From NCBI RefSeq assembly GCF_900184225.1, contig NZ_FXWZ01000003.1:1305684-1369683 (forward strand): 64,000 bases of DNA. Direction: 5' to 3'. Source of the DNA: Brevibacterium ihuae. Lineage in GTDB: Bacteria; Actinomycetota; Actinomycetes; Actinomycetales; Brevibacteriaceae. A program made the position numbers and the translations under genes. A model generated the notes under the pieces. It had not been told where the DNA came from. It saw only the letters and a program-made list of their open reading frames with translations, and searched no databases. Below, piece by piece: positions 17,275 through 26,260 of the stretch; within the stretch, counting starts at the first letter, position 1; every line of letters starts with the position of its first letter.

Positions 17275-18078
17275 ATGTCGAACGCCCACGCGCACACCAC
17301 GAACGCCATGCCGCTCTCCGAGCAGATCGTCCTCGTCACCGGGGGCGCCCGAGGGCTCGGCGCGGCGCTCGTCAAGGCCTTCTTCCACGAGGGCGCGACG
17401 GTCGTCATCAACTACCGTCACAGCGGGGACGCCGCGCGCGAGCTCGCCGAGGCGATCCGCGCCCGCGGCGGCGATGCGCTCGCCGTCGAGGCGGACGTCA
17501 CCGACTTCCGCGCCGTCGTCGCGATGTTCGATGCGGTCCGCGCGGAGTTCGGCCGTCCGGTGTCGACGGTGGTGAATAACGCGCTCGTCGACTTCTCCTT
17601 CGACGGCGACGAGCGCGACCGAGCCGACGAGATCTCCTATGCCGCGCTCGAGGCCCAGTACCGCGGCACCGTGGGCGGGGCGACCAACGTCATCCAGGCG
17701 GCGATGAGCGGATTCCGGGAGATCGGCTCCGGCCGGGTCATCAACATCGGCACCAACCTGTTCCAGAATCCCGTGGTTCCGTACCACGACTACACCGCCG
17801 CCAAGGCGGCGCTGCTGTCGATCACCCGGACCTTCGCGAAGGACCTCGGGCCGGCGGGAGTGCGGGTCAACATGGTGTCCGGCGGGCTGCTCCGGACGAC
17901 CGACGCCTCCTCGGCCACCCCGGAGGCGGTGTTCGACGCGATCGCGGCGGGCACCCCGCTCGGCCATGTGACGACGCCGGAGGAGTTCGCCTCGGCGGCG
18001 ACGTTCTTCGCCTCCCCGGCCTCGCGCGCGGTGACGGGGCAGAACCTCGTCGTCGACAACGGCCTCGTCATGGACTGA
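17275..18078 (+). CDS. SDR-family oxidoreductase (FabG-like)
   Basis: A 267-residue classical SDR. TGGARGLGAAL binds the NAD(P) pyrophosphate and YTAAK is the catalytic Tyr-x3-Lys. Two positions are unusual: the NNAG motif reads NNALVD, and the catalytic serine 13 residues before the Tyr is Thr (INIGTN). Thr can sometimes replace Ser, so activity is possible but not assured. The extra 15-residue N terminus (His/Ala/Thr) is non-conserved. ATG 17275 was chosen by its GAAGGGAC ribosome-binding site. It is followed by a strong hairpin between convergent genes. Substrate unknown. Confidence 0.82.
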   Translation: MSNAHAHTTNAMPLSEQIVLVTGGARGLGAALVKAFFHEGATVVINYRHSGDAARELAEAIRARGGDALAVEADVTDFRAVVAMFDAVRAEFGRPVSTVVNNALVDFSFDGDERDRADEISYAALEAQYRGTVGGATNVIQAAMSGFREIGSGRVINIGTNLFQNPVVPYHDYTAAKAALLSITRTFAKDLGPAGVRVNMVSGGLLRTTDASSATPEAVFDAIAAGTPLGHVTTPEEFASAATFFASPASRAVTGQNLVVDNGLVMD

Positions 18079-18100
18079 CCCGATCCTCCGCCCCGAGACA

Positions 18101-18143
18101 GCAATTTCCGAAGGTTCCTGAGAGCGAAACCTTCGGAAATTGC
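18101..18143. terminator. GCAA-type palindrome, copy 1 (bidirectional terminator)
   Basis: Sixteen-base arms GCAATTTCCGAAGGTT (18101-18116) and its exact complement (18128-18143) flank an 11-base loop. It sits between the convergent SDR and hydrolase genes. The same arm sequence recurs at 30136 (one arm only) and at 30598-30650. Confidence 0.8.
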
Positions 18144-18171
18144 AGTGTGAGAGCGGCCGTCGCCGGCTGCG

Positions 18172-18753
18172 TCAGCCGGCGGACACCTCGGCGTCGAGGA
18201 ACGCGAGGACCCGTGACCAGAGGAGGTCGGCGCTCGCGGTGTCGTACTCGGGGTTCGTCGGGTCGGCGAACAGGTGGCCGTTCCCGGGGTAGACGAAGTG
18301 CGCGGCCTGGGCGCCGGATTCCGCGACGGACCGGACGAGCATCTGCGGCGCGCCCTCGTCGATCCACGGATCATCCACCGAGTGGTGGATCTGGAGCGGC
18401 ACGTGGGACTGCCAGCTCGTGGGCTTCGGCACGCCCCCGGCGTGGAAGAGAAGGGCGCCGGCCGCCCGCTGATCGCGCTTGCCCATCGACTGGGCCATCG
18501 CCGCTCCGAGGGAGAACCCGCCGAACACGAGCGGACCCGCGAGGTCCTCGATGGCCGCCGAGGCGCGGCGTGCGAGCTCGGGGAAGCCCACCTCGTCGCG
18601 GTAGGCGATCCCCGGCTCGGTCGAGTCGAAGACGCGCCCGTCGTAGTAGTCGGGGGTGTGGACGGTGTGCCCGGCGTCGGTGAGGATGCTCGCCATGCGG
18701 TGGATGCCGTCGTTGAGGCCGACGGCGGAATGGAAGAGAACGACAGTGGTCAT
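18172..18753 (-). CDS. dienelactone hydrolase-family alpha/beta hydrolase
   Basis: A 193-residue small hydrolase of the dienelactone hydrolase family. The triad can be read as Ser81 (GGFSLGAAM nucleophile elbow), Asp127 or Asp128 (HSVDDPW) and His160 (GNGHLF). True dienelactone hydrolases use Cys at the elbow, so the Ser suggests an esterase or lipase-type activity on another substrate. There is no signal peptide, so it should be cytoplasmic. ATG 18753 was chosen since the protein starts directly at the first beta strand (TTVVLFHSA), as usual in this family. It is convergent with the SDR gene. Confidence 0.82.
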   Translation of the reverse strand: MTTVVLFHSAVGLNDGIHRMASILTDAGHTVHTPDYYDGRVFDSTEPGIAYRDEVGFPELARRASAAIEDLAGPLVFGGFSLGAAMAQSMGKRDQRAAGALLFHAGGVPKPTSWQSHVPLQIHHSVDDPWIDEGAPQMLVRSVAESGAQAAHFVYPGNGHLFADPTNPEYDTASADLLWSRVLAFLDAEVSAG

Positions 18754-19012
18754 GGGTTCATCCTCGCCGACGGCTCGGCAGGGTGCAACGGTGGGGCGCA
18801 GCGAATACGCCCCCGAGGTGCGGAGAGCCGCTCGGGGGCGGGGGCCCCGTACTGTGGTGTCCACGGCACCACGGCACCACCGACCCGATCGATGCGTCGC
18901 ACCGTCCCACCCCACCGCCCGCTGCCGCCCGCCACCGCCAGTCCGACCGGAGCCGGCCGTACCTCAACCGCACCTCGGCCGGGGCAGGCCGGCACCGATG
19001 AAGAGGAGGATC

Positions 19013-20230
19013 ATGGCTGTCACCCGACGCCGTCCCCGTTGGCAGGAGCTCGCACCGCTCCTGCAGTTCGACATCACCCCGAACCGTCGGCAGGCGCGGC
19101 TCAGCCGGGTCGGCGACGTCCACGACCTCCGCACGATCGCGCGCCGTCGCACCCCGCGTGCGGCCTTCGACTACGTGGACGGGGCGGCTGGGGCCGAGCA
19201 CACCGCGCGCGGCAATCGCGCCGCGTTCGACGAGCTCGTGCTCACCCCGGCGATCCTCGCAGGCAGCGCCGAGGTGGACCTCACCGCCTCGATCGCCGGC
19301 CGGGAGTTCGCGCTGCCGGTGGGGATCGCCCCGACCGGGTTCACGCGGATGATGCAGACCGAGGGTGAGGTCGCCGGCGTGCGGGCGGCCGAGCACTTCG
19401 GGATCCCGTTCACCCTGTCGACCATGGGGACGCGCTCGGTCGAGGACGTCGCCGCCGTCGCCCCCTCCGCCGCGCGGTGGTTCCAGCTCTACCTGTGGCG
19501 CGACCGCGCGGCGTCCGAGGATCTCGTCGAGCGGGCATGGAGGAACGGCTTCGACACCCTCCTCGTCACCGTCGACACCACCGTCGCCGGTCTCCGCCTG
19601 CGCGATACCCGCAACGGCATGACCGTGCCGCCCCGGCTCACCCTGGGCACCGTGCTCGACGCCTCGTACCGTCCGCAGTGGTGGTTCGACCTCCTCACCA
19701 CGGACCCGCTGACCTTCGCGTCGCTGTCGGGGAGCACCTCGGACCTCGCCTCGCTCATCAACGGGATGTTCGATCCGACGCTGAGCATCGAGGACCTCGC
19801 CTGGATCCGCGAGATCTGGCCCGGGAAGCTCTTCGTCAAGGGCGTGCTCACCGCCGACGACGCGCGCAGGTCGCTCGACGCCGGCGCCGACGGACTCGTC
19901 GTCTCCAACCACGGCGGGCGCCAGCTCGACAAGGCGCCGGTCACCCTCGACGCCCTGCCCGAGGTGCGTCGCGCGGCAGGCGACGATGTCGAGATCATCT
20001 TCGACTCGGGGATCATGAGCGGATCCGACGTCGTCGCCGCACTCGCGCTCGGCGCGGATTTCGCGCTCGTCGGTCGCGCCTACCTGTACGGGCTCATGGC
20101 CGCCGGCGAGGCGGGGGTGCGCAAAGTGCTCGAGATCCTCGAGCGCGAGATGCGGGTGACGATGCAGCTCATGGGCGCCGCGCGGCTGTCCGAGCTCACG
20201 CCGGAGATGGTGCGTCGGATCGAGAAGTGA
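19013..20230 (+). CDS. FMN-dependent alpha-hydroxy acid dehydrogenase (LldD-like)
   Basis: A 405-residue flavoenzyme that oxidises an (S)-2-hydroxy acid such as L-lactate, passing electrons to quinone or oxygen. AFDYVDGAAGAE (substrate-binding Tyr), FQLYLWRDR, the catalytic-base block SNHGGRQLD and the FMN phosphate block FDSGIMSGSDVVAALALGA followed by VGRAYLYGL are all intact. ATG 19013 is preceded by AGAGGAGG; an ATG 15 bases upstream would bury that site in the gene. Its length fits lactate dehydrogenase (quinone) or lactate monooxygenase; no lactate permease lies next to it, so the substrate is uncertain. Confidence 0.87.
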   Translation: MAVTRRRPRWQELAPLLQFDITPNRRQARLSRVGDVHDLRTIARRRTPRAAFDYVDGAAGAEHTARGNRAAFDELVLTPAILAGSAEVDLTASIAGREFALPVGIAPTGFTRMMQTEGEVAGVRAAEHFGIPFTLSTMGTRSVEDVAAVAPSAARWFQLYLWRDRAASEDLVERAWRNGFDTLLVTVDTTVAGLRLRDTRNGMTVPPRLTLGTVLDASYRPQWWFDLLTTDPLTFASLSGSTSDLASLINGMFDPTLSIEDLAWIREIWPGKLFVKGVLTADDARRSLDAGADGLVVSNHGGRQLDKAPVTLDALPEVRRAAGDDVEIIFDSGIMSGSDVVAALALGADFALVGRAYLYGLMAAGEAGVRKVLEILEREMRVTMQLMGAARLSELTPEMVRRIEK

Positions 20231-20347
20231 TTCCCGCCGCCGAGGTGCGGGAGGGGCGGGTCGGAGCGCCGGCCGCCCGCTCCGGACGCGGGAACGACAA
20301 CGGGGAGGCCCGTCGACGACGGACCTCCCCGGTTCGATGCCTGCGGA

Positions 20348-20917
20348 TCAGTACATCGCGTGCTGGCCGCCGCCGATCGGGACGACGGTGCCGTTGATGA
20401 AGCCGGCGTCCTCGCTGAGGAGGAAGCTCACGAGGCCGGCGACCTCCTCGGGCTTGCCGAAGCGCTTCATCGGGTTGACCGACACGAACTGCTCGCCGGC
20501 GGCCTCCCAGTTGTCGGGATCCATCTGCTTGAGCGAGTTCTCGACCATCGCGGTCATGATCGCGCCGGGGGCGATCGCGTTGATCCGGATGCCGAAGAAG
20601 CCGTCGATCGAGCCGAAGGTCTTCACCGTGGCCTGGACGTAGTTCTCGACGTCCTCCGGGCGGGTGACGTCGGCGGTGATGAGCTCGACGCGGGCCTCCG
20701 GGGCAGCGGTGGTGACGAGCTTCTTCGTCGCCTCGAGCCCCTCGGCGTTCATGTCGACGAGGACGAGGTTCGCGCCCTCGGCCGCGAGCCGCTCGGCGGT
20801 CGCCTGGCCCAGGCCCGAGCCGGCGCCGGTGATGATCACGGTCGAATCGGTGAAACGCGCAGTCTTGGAATATCCTTCGGGTCGGGATCCGGAGCGCTGC
20901 GGCCCCGGGCCCGCCAT
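20348..20917 (-). pseudogene. SDR oxidoreductase with internal deletion and lost start codon
   Basis: The N-terminal part (VIITGAGSGLGQATAERLA, cofactor site) and C-terminal part (RINAIAPGAIMTAMV to the GGGQ end) are well kept, but FGSIDGFF runs straight into GIRINAIAPG. About 80 residues normally between them are missing, including NNAG, the catalytic Ser and the Tyr-x3-Lys. The joint is near 20594-20599, where GFF and FGI would share a TTC codon. A good ribosome-binding site (GAAGGA) is followed six bases later by AAG at 20866-20864, where ATG would be expected (frame then reads TARFTDST). The remaining in-frame start at 20917 adds 17 non-conserved residues. It cannot be a working SDR as it stands. 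Confidence 0.8.
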
Positions 20918-20993
20918 GGCCACGGGACGCGCTCTCCGGCTGTCACCTCGGACAACGGTTCCGAACGGCGGACTATTCCACCCCGGCCGTCGG

Positions 20994-20999
20994 TAGACT
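20994..20999 (+). promoter_or_regulatory. putative -10 element, leaderless leader-peptide/TauE transcript
   Basis: TAGACT fits the TAnnnT pattern. Six bases separate it from ATG 21005, the spacing expected when transcription begins at the start codon itself. It would drive the short frame at 21005 and the coupled exporter gene. Confidence 0.4.
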
Positions 21000-21004
21000 G
21001 CGGA

Positions 21005-21085
21005 ATGATGCGACTCCCTCTGCGACCAACCCCGCCCCCGTCCTCGGCGCTCTGCCTGCCCCGGCGTCCGGGGTGCCTGAGATGA
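21005..21085 (+). CDS. possible 26-residue leader peptide upstream of TauE
   Basis: A short frame begins at tandem ATGs (21005 and 21008) just after a TAGACT box and ends at TGA 21083-21085, overlapping the exporter start by four bases (ATGA). The peptide is Arg/Pro-rich with two cysteines (SSALCLPRRPGCLR at its end). Short cysteine-containing leader peptides, often with an S-A-L-C stretch, are known before sulfur-metabolism genes in actinobacteria, where ribosome progress senses cysteine supply. Here this role is inference from position, size and the exporter type. The frame could be chance. Confidence 0.4.
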   Translation: MMRLPLRPTPPPSSALCLPRRPGCLR

Positions 21086-21828
21086 CGACGGCGGTCGTCC
21101 TCATCGCCCTCACTGCGATCCTCATCGGCACAGTGCTCCAGCGGCTGTCCGGCACCGGAGTCGGTCTCGTCGTCGCGCCTGTGCTCGCCCTGCTCCTCGG
21201 GCCGGCGCTCGGGGTGTTCCTCACGAACGCGGCGACGGCCGTGTCGAGCTTCCTCATCATGATCGCGGTGTTCCGCGAGGTCGACTGGAAGCGCTACCTG
21301 ATCTTCGTTCCCACGGCGGTCCTCGGTGCGATCCCGGCGGCGCTCCTCGTCCGCGAGCTCGATGGGGCATGGCTCGACATCGTCATCGGCGCGGTCGTCC
21401 TCATGGCGCTCGTCCTGACCTTCGGGATGCCGCGGGTGCCGCACGTGCGCACCCACGCGCTCACCGGGGCGACGGGATTCGTGGGAGGCTTTCTCAATGC
21501 GAGCGCCGGTGTCGCCGCGCCCGCGACGGTGATCTACTCCCAGTTCGCACGCTGGGACCAGCGGTCCTTCGCCGCGACGATGCAGCCGACGTTCGGGACC
21601 ATGGCGGTGATCTCCATCGTGCTCAAGGTCGCCGTCGGTGCGACGACCTTCGACCAGCTCCCGCCCTGGCAGCTGTTCGCCGCGATCGTCGTCACCGTGG
21701 TGCTCGGCATCCGGATCGGCGGGTGGCTCTCGCAGCGGATCCCCGTCGTCGTCGCCCGGCGACTCGCGATCGTGCTCGCCGGGGCGGGCGGTGCCGTTGC
21801 CCTGGTGCGCGGCGTCATCATGCTCTGA
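21082..21828 (+). CDS. TauE/SafE-family sulfite/organosulfonate exporter
   Basis: A 248-residue membrane protein with about eight hydrophobic segments in two halves. GTVLQRLSGTGVGLVVAP near the N terminus and GFVGGFLNASAGVAAPATV in the second half are the paired TauE/SafE (formerly DUF81) motifs. Members move sulfite, sulfoacetate or related anions across the inner membrane. ATG 21082 is taken as start because it overlaps the stop of the upstream short frame; GTG 21073 is an alternative. The cysteine-containing leader frame fits a sulfur role, but no other sulfur gene is nearby. Confidence 0.83.
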   Translation: MTTAVVLIALTAILIGTVLQRLSGTGVGLVVAPVLALLLGPALGVFLTNAATAVSSFLIMIAVFREVDWKRYLIFVPTAVLGAIPAALLVRELDGAWLDIVIGAVVLMALVLTFGMPRVPHVRTHALTGATGFVGGFLNASAGVAAPATVIYSQFARWDQRSFAATMQPTFGTMAVISIVLKVAVGATTFDQLPPWQLFAAIVVTVVLGIRIGGWLSQRIPVVVARRLAIVLAGAGGAVALVRGVIML

Positions 21829-22072
21829 GGCCGGAAGCGGCGACATCGTGCTCCGCGGCCGGAAGGGAGGATCGCGGCTGCGATCCGGCACCCCGTAACC
21901 CGCGTGACCGCGCGGTCTCCGGTCACCGGAAGATGTCGAGCAGGTCTGACCAGAAGCGCACCCGGAAGTAGAATTCTCTCGGCGAGAGCTGCTGATTCTC
22001 GTCCCTGTCCGGTGAGAACAGCCATGCGCTGCGGCCCTCCTCCCGCGGTCCGCCGTCGATCGCCCATCGGGC

Positions 22073-23995
22073 TCATCCCTCGAGCGCCGAGCGCAGCCGC
22101 TCGAGCACCTCGGGATCCTCGATCGTCGACGGGACGACGACGTCGGCCCTGCGGTCGGCGATCTCGCGCATGGTCTTGCGGAGGATCTTGCCCGAGCGGG
22201 TCTTCGGCAGCGCGGGCACGATGTCGACCTGCTTGAGGGCGGCCACCGGGCCGACCTCGCTCCGGACGAGCGCGACGAGGTCGGCGACGACCGCCTCGGG
22301 ATCGGTCTCCGTGCCGTCGGCGAGCACGACGAAGGCGCGCGGGATCTGTCCCTTCGTCTCGTCGTGGACGCCGATCACCGCGCACTCGGCGACGGCGGGG
22401 TGGGCGGCGATCGCGGCCTCCATGGTGCCCGTCGACAGGCGGTGCCCGGCGACGTTGATGACGTCGTCGGTGCGTCCCATGACGTACACGTAGCCGTCCT
22501 CGTCGAGGTAGCCGCCGTCGCCGGTGAGGTAGTACCCCTCGAACGCCGAGAGGTAGGAGGACACGAAGCGCTCGTCGTCGCCCCAGATCGTGGCCATCGT
22601 GCCCGGCGGCAGCGGCAGCCGGATGACGACGAGGCCGTCCTGGCCGGCCGGCTCCGGGCTGCCCGCGGCATCGACGATCTCGACCTGGTACCCGGGGACG
22701 GGCTTCGTGGGCGAGCCGGCCTTGAGCGGGAACCGGTGGAGGCCGATCGGATTCGTCGCGATGGGCCAGCCGGTCTCCGTCTGCCACCAGTTGTCGATGA
22801 CGGGGATGTCGCGCCCGGTCGCCTCCGCGAGCTTCTCCGTCGTCCATGCATAGGTGTCCGGGTCGAGGCGCTCGCCGGCGAGGAACCACGCCCGGAGGCT
22901 CGACATGTCGTGCTGCTTCATCAGCGCGCCGTCCGGGTCCTCCTTGCGGATGACGCGCATCGCGGTGGGTGCGGCGAAGAAGACGTTCGCCCGGTGCTCG
23001 GACACGATGCGGAAGAACGTCGAGGCATCCGGGGTGCCGATCGGCTTGCCCTCGAAGAGCACCGTGGTCACACCGCCGATGAGCGGGGCGTAGACGATGT
23101 AGCTGTGGCCCACCACCCAGCCGACGTCCGAGGCGGTGAACATCGTGTCGCCGGGATGGAGGTCGAAGAGGTTCGGCAGCGACCATGCGAGCGCCGTCGC
23201 GTAGCCGCCGGCGTCGCGCACGATCCCCTTGGGCCGGCCGGTGGTGCCCGAGGTGTAGAGGACGTAGAGCTCGTCGGTCGCTTTCACCGGGGTGCAGGGC
23301 GCGCCCTCCGGGGTCGCGTCCATGAGCTCCTGGTAGTCGAGATCGCGCGCGTCGACGAGCGCACAGCGGTGCTGCGGGCGCTGGACGATGACGGTGAACT
23401 CCGGGGTCTCGGCGGCGAGCTCGAGGGCGCGGTCGAGCAGCGGCTTGTACTCGATGACGCGATTGCGCTCGATCCCGCACGAGGTGGAGACGACGGCCTT
23501 CGGAGCGGTGTCGTCGATCCGGACGGCGAGCTCGTGGGCGGAGAAGCCGCCGAACACCACCGAGTGGACGGCGCCGAGGCGCGCGCAGGCGAGCATCGCG
23601 ATGACTGCCTCGGGGACCATCGGCATGTAGATGATCACCCGGTCCCCCTTGCCCACGCCGCGGTCGGCGAGGACCCGGGCGAAGCGTGCGGTGAGCTCGG
23701 TGAGCTCGGCGTAGGAGTAGCGGCGCACGGTGTCGGTGACGGGGGAGTCGTAGACGAGTGCGGTGTCCTCCCCGCGGCCGGCGATGACGTGGCGGTCGAG
23801 GGCGTTGTAGCAGACGTTGAGCTCGCCGTCGGGGAACCAGCGATAGATCGGGGCGTGGCTGTCGTCGAGCGCTCGAGTGGGCTTCGTCGTCCAGTCGATG
23901 AGCTCGGCGGCCTCGAGCCAGAAGCCCTGCGGATCCTCTGCGGCGCGGGAGGCCGCCCGGGCATAGGGATCGGAATGGGTCTCGGTTCGGGTCAT
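22073..23995 (-). CDS. prpE: propionyl-CoA synthetase-like acyl-CoA synthetase (PrpE/Acs type)
   Basis: A 640-residue ANL enzyme of the acetyl/propionyl-CoA synthetase branch, forming acyl-CoA from a short acid, ATP and CoA. The acetyl-CoA synthetase N-terminal domain is present (GFWLEAAELIDWTTKPTRAL), followed by LYTSGTTGRPKGIVRD, DNWWQTETGWPI, YYLTGDGGYLDEDGYVYV and RSGKILRKTMR with the Lys regulated by acetylation in Acs/PrpE. GIVRD with following GGYATAL is typical of PrpE. ATG 23995 has a strong GAAGGAGG. No prpBCD methylcitrate genes are nearby, so propionate is the likely but not proven substrate. Confidence 0.87.
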   Translation of the reverse strand: MTRTETHSDPYARAASRAAEDPQGFWLEAAELIDWTTKPTRALDDSHAPIYRWFPDGELNVCYNALDRHVIAGRGEDTALVYDSPVTDTVRRYSYAELTELTARFARVLADRGVGKGDRVIIYMPMVPEAVIAMLACARLGAVHSVVFGGFSAHELAVRIDDTAPKAVVSTSCGIERNRVIEYKPLLDRALELAAETPEFTVIVQRPQHRCALVDARDLDYQELMDATPEGAPCTPVKATDELYVLYTSGTTGRPKGIVRDAGGYATALAWSLPNLFDLHPGDTMFTASDVGWVVGHSYIVYAPLIGGVTTVLFEGKPIGTPDASTFFRIVSEHRANVFFAAPTAMRVIRKEDPDGALMKQHDMSSLRAWFLAGERLDPDTYAWTTEKLAEATGRDIPVIDNWWQTETGWPIATNPIGLHRFPLKAGSPTKPVPGYQVEIVDAAGSPEPAGQDGLVVIRLPLPPGTMATIWGDDERFVSSYLSAFEGYYLTGDGGYLDEDGYVYVMGRTDDVINVAGHRLSTGTMEAAIAAHPAVAECAVIGVHDETKGQIPRAFVVLADGTETDPEAVVADLVALVRSEVGPVAALKQVDIVPALPKTRSGKILRKTMREIADRRADVVVPSTIEDPEVLERLRSALEG

Positions 23996-24231
23996 GATGC
24001 GTCCTCCTTCGGATGACCCGCAGCGGTGGGGTCGCTGCGGGCGATGACCTGCACGTCTCCGTTGTGAACCCGATCCGCCCGTTCGGCACGCGCCGAGGCG
24101 CCCGCCGGCAGGGTGCCGGCGGGCGCCTCGGGGATGGTGGATGCGGGTGCGGGGATCGGGAGGGGAGATGGGGCCCGGAGGTGGAGCCCCGGTCGGGGCC
24201 GGCCGGAGGTGGGGGCTCGGCCGGCCGGGGG

Positions 24232-24765
24232 TCAGATCAGGAACACCGGGAACCAGAACCCGTTGATGAGCGTGAGCCCGCCGACGATCCCGGCGACGAT
24301 GTAGACGGTGGTCCGGTTCTCCTCGTACCCGTGGAGCTCGCGCCCCTCGGCGTCGCGGGTCTGGTTGACGAGGAGGAGCACCGCGTCGATGATCCACCAC
24401 ACCCCGAAGCCGCCGAAGGTCACGAGCTTGAGCACGCCGGTGCCGATCTTCCCGAGGTAGAAGCGGTCGACGCCGAAGGCTCCGACGAGGATCGAGAGCA
24501 GGGCGGCGGTGAGGTAGGACCGCTGATCGCGCCGGTCCCAGCCGTGTGCGCGCTGCCCTCCGGCGTACGGGTGGGTCTGCGGCAGAGGGTGATGGGTGAC
24601 GCGCCCCTCGGGGCCGCCGGCGGTGTACGAGCTGCGGATCCGCCCCTCGGCGTCGGGGACGTCGTGGCCGGCCGGCGCGGCATCGGCGGGGATGGCGGTG
24701 CCGCCGGCGGGGCCAGTCGCGCGGGGATGCGGGTCGGCGGAGGGAGGGAAGGTCGGGGCGTTCAT
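24232..24765 (-). CDS. TM2 domain-containing protein
   Basis: A 177-residue protein. The first 80 residues are Pro/Gly/His-rich and probably disordered. Residues about 83-133 form the TM2 domain: two helices around GAFGVDRFYLGKIGTGVLKL and GGFGVWWIIDAVLLL, with the DRFYLG turn that defines the family. A third hydrophobic stretch (VYIVAGIVGGLTLINGFWF) ends the protein. TM2 proteins are small inner-membrane proteins of unknown function. The start has GAGGAGCCACG upstream, a good ribosome-binding site. Confidence 0.82.
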   Translation of the reverse strand: MNAPTFPPSADPHPRATGPAGGTAIPADAAPAGHDVPDAEGRIRSSYTAGGPEGRVTHHPLPQTHPYAGGQRAHGWDRRDQRSYLTAALLSILVGAFGVDRFYLGKIGTGVLKLVTFGGFGVWWIIDAVLLLVNQTRDAEGRELHGYEENRTTVYIVAGIVGGLTLINGFWFPVFLI

Positions 24766-24977
24766 CGTGGCTCCTCGAATCGGGTGGGGTCCGGGTCCGT
24801 ATCCCGGTTCCTCATGATTCGATTCTTCTCCCCGCAGACCCTGCGGGCATGGGGGCTTCCCCTACCCCGGGGTGCGGGAAGCCGTCCGGTTCGCCCCGGC
24901 CGGGCATGCATGCCGTCCGCGATCCGGCGCGGCCCGCGGTACTGCCCCATCCATGACCCAGCGCGGCCCGTGAGACT

Positions 24978-25020
24978 GCAAAATCCTGCGGTTCCGTTCT
25001 CAGGAACCGCAGGATTTTGC
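24978..25020. terminator. GCAA-type palindrome, copy 2
   Basis: Perfect 18-base arms GCAAAATCCTGCGGTTCC (24978-24995) and complement (25003-25020) around loop GTTCTCA. It lies 20 bases past the stop of the minus-strand acyl-CoA dehydrogenase gene. Copy 46161-46203 has the same loop and arms except one compensated base pair. Confidence 0.82.
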
Positions 25021-25040
25021 ATTGTGTCGGGTGGGAGGTG

Positions 25041-26189
25041 TCAGATCTTGTTGCGGCTGACGAGCTGCTTGGCGATGACGCCGAGCTGGATCTCGTTCGT
25101 GCCCTCGCCGACGATCATGAGCGGGGCGTCGCGGTAGTAGCGCTCCACCTCGTACTCGGTCGAGTAGCCGTAGCCGCCGTGGACCCGGATCGCGTCGAGG
25201 GCCACCTCGGCGGCCATCTCCGAGGCGTAGTACTTCGCCATGCCGGCCTCCATGTCGACCCGGTCGCCCGAATCGTAGGTGCGGGCGGCATGGAGCACGA
25301 GCTGGCGGGCCGCCTCGAGCTTGGTGGCCATCCGGGCGAGGTGGTTGCCCACCGACTGGTGCTTCCAGATCGGCTTGCCCATCGATTCGCGCTCCTGCGC
25401 GTACTTCACCGCGTCGTTGAGCGCGGCCTGGGCCACGCCGAGCGAGCGGGAGGCGACCTGGATGCGGCCGATCTCCAGACCCTTCATCATCTGCTTGAAC
25501 CCCACGCCCTCGGTGCCGCCGAGCAGCTGGGACTGCGGCAGGCGCAGCCCGTCGAAGGAGATCTCGCAGCTCTCCACGCCCTTGTAGCCGAGCTTGGGGA
25601 GGTCTTGAGAGATGCTGAAGCCCTCGCCCTTCTCGACGAGGATGATCGAGATGCCCCGGTGGCGCGGCTCGGCCTCCGGGTCGGTCTTGCACAGCAGCGC
25701 GAGCAGGTCGGACTTCCGGGCGTTCGTGATCCACGTCTTCGTGCCGTTGATGACGTAGTCGTCGCCGTCCTTCTTCGCCACGGTCCGCATCGCCTGGAGG
25801 TCCGAGCCGCCGCCGGGCTCGGTGAGCGCCATGGTCGCGCGGATCTCACCGGTGGCCATCTTGGGCAGGTACTTCTCCTTCTGCTCCTCGGTGCCGAACT
25901 CGAGGATGAGCTTGGAGACGACGGTGTGCCCTCCCATCGCGCCGGCGAGCGACATCCAGCCGCGGGCGAGCTCCTGGGTGATGTGGACGTAGGCCTCGGT
26001 CGAGACCTTGCCGAAGCCCCAGGGCTCCGGGATGGCCAGACCGAAGATGCCCATCTCCTTCATCTGCTCGATCCACTGGGTCGGGTACTCGTTGGCGTGC
26101 TCGACCTCGTTGACGGTGGGACGGACGTCGCGGTCGATGAAGTCCGCGACGGTGGTGATCATCATCTTCTCTTCGCTGCTGATGGTCAT
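25041..26189 (-). CDS. acyl-CoA dehydrogenase
   Basis: A 382-residue FAD enzyme introducing the alpha-beta double bond in an acyl-CoA and passing electrons to EtfAB, encoded at 46-48 kb. ALTEPGGGSDLQAMRT and TWITNARKSDLL are the FAD/substrate blocks; VHGGYGYSTEYEVERYYRD and the IVGEGTNEIQ end with the catalytic Glu are intact. The size is typical for short/medium-chain enzymes; residues for chain length cannot be read reliably. GTGAGGAG six bases before ATG 26189 is the ribosome-binding site. It lies 71 bases after the fumarase gene in the same direction and could be co-transcribed with it. Confidence 0.9.
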   Translation of the reverse strand: MTISSEEKMMITTVADFIDRDVRPTVNEVEHANEYPTQWIEQMKEMGIFGLAIPEPWGFGKVSTEAYVHITQELARGWMSLAGAMGGHTVVSKLILEFGTEEQKEKYLPKMATGEIRATMALTEPGGGSDLQAMRTVAKKDGDDYVINGTKTWITNARKSDLLALLCKTDPEAEPRHRGISIILVEKGEGFSISQDLPKLGYKGVESCEISFDGLRLPQSQLLGGTEGVGFKQMMKGLEIGRIQVASRSLGVAQAALNDAVKYAQERESMGKPIWKHQSVGNHLARMATKLEAARQLVLHAARTYDSGDRVDMEAGMAKYYASEMAAEVALDAIRVHGGYGYSTEYEVERYYRDAPLMIVGEGTNEIQLGVIAKQLVSRNKI

Positions 26190-26260
26190 GGGAGCTCCTC
26201 ACGGGGTGGGGTTCGGTATTCAGACTAGGCGGTGGTGCGCGGGCGGTCGGATCGCGGTGC

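Noticed and set aside
18656-19012. N-terminal extension of the LldD-like protein from 18656
   Set aside because: It overlaps the hydrolase gene start region on the other strand, is low complexity, and a strong AGGAGG precedes ATG 19013.
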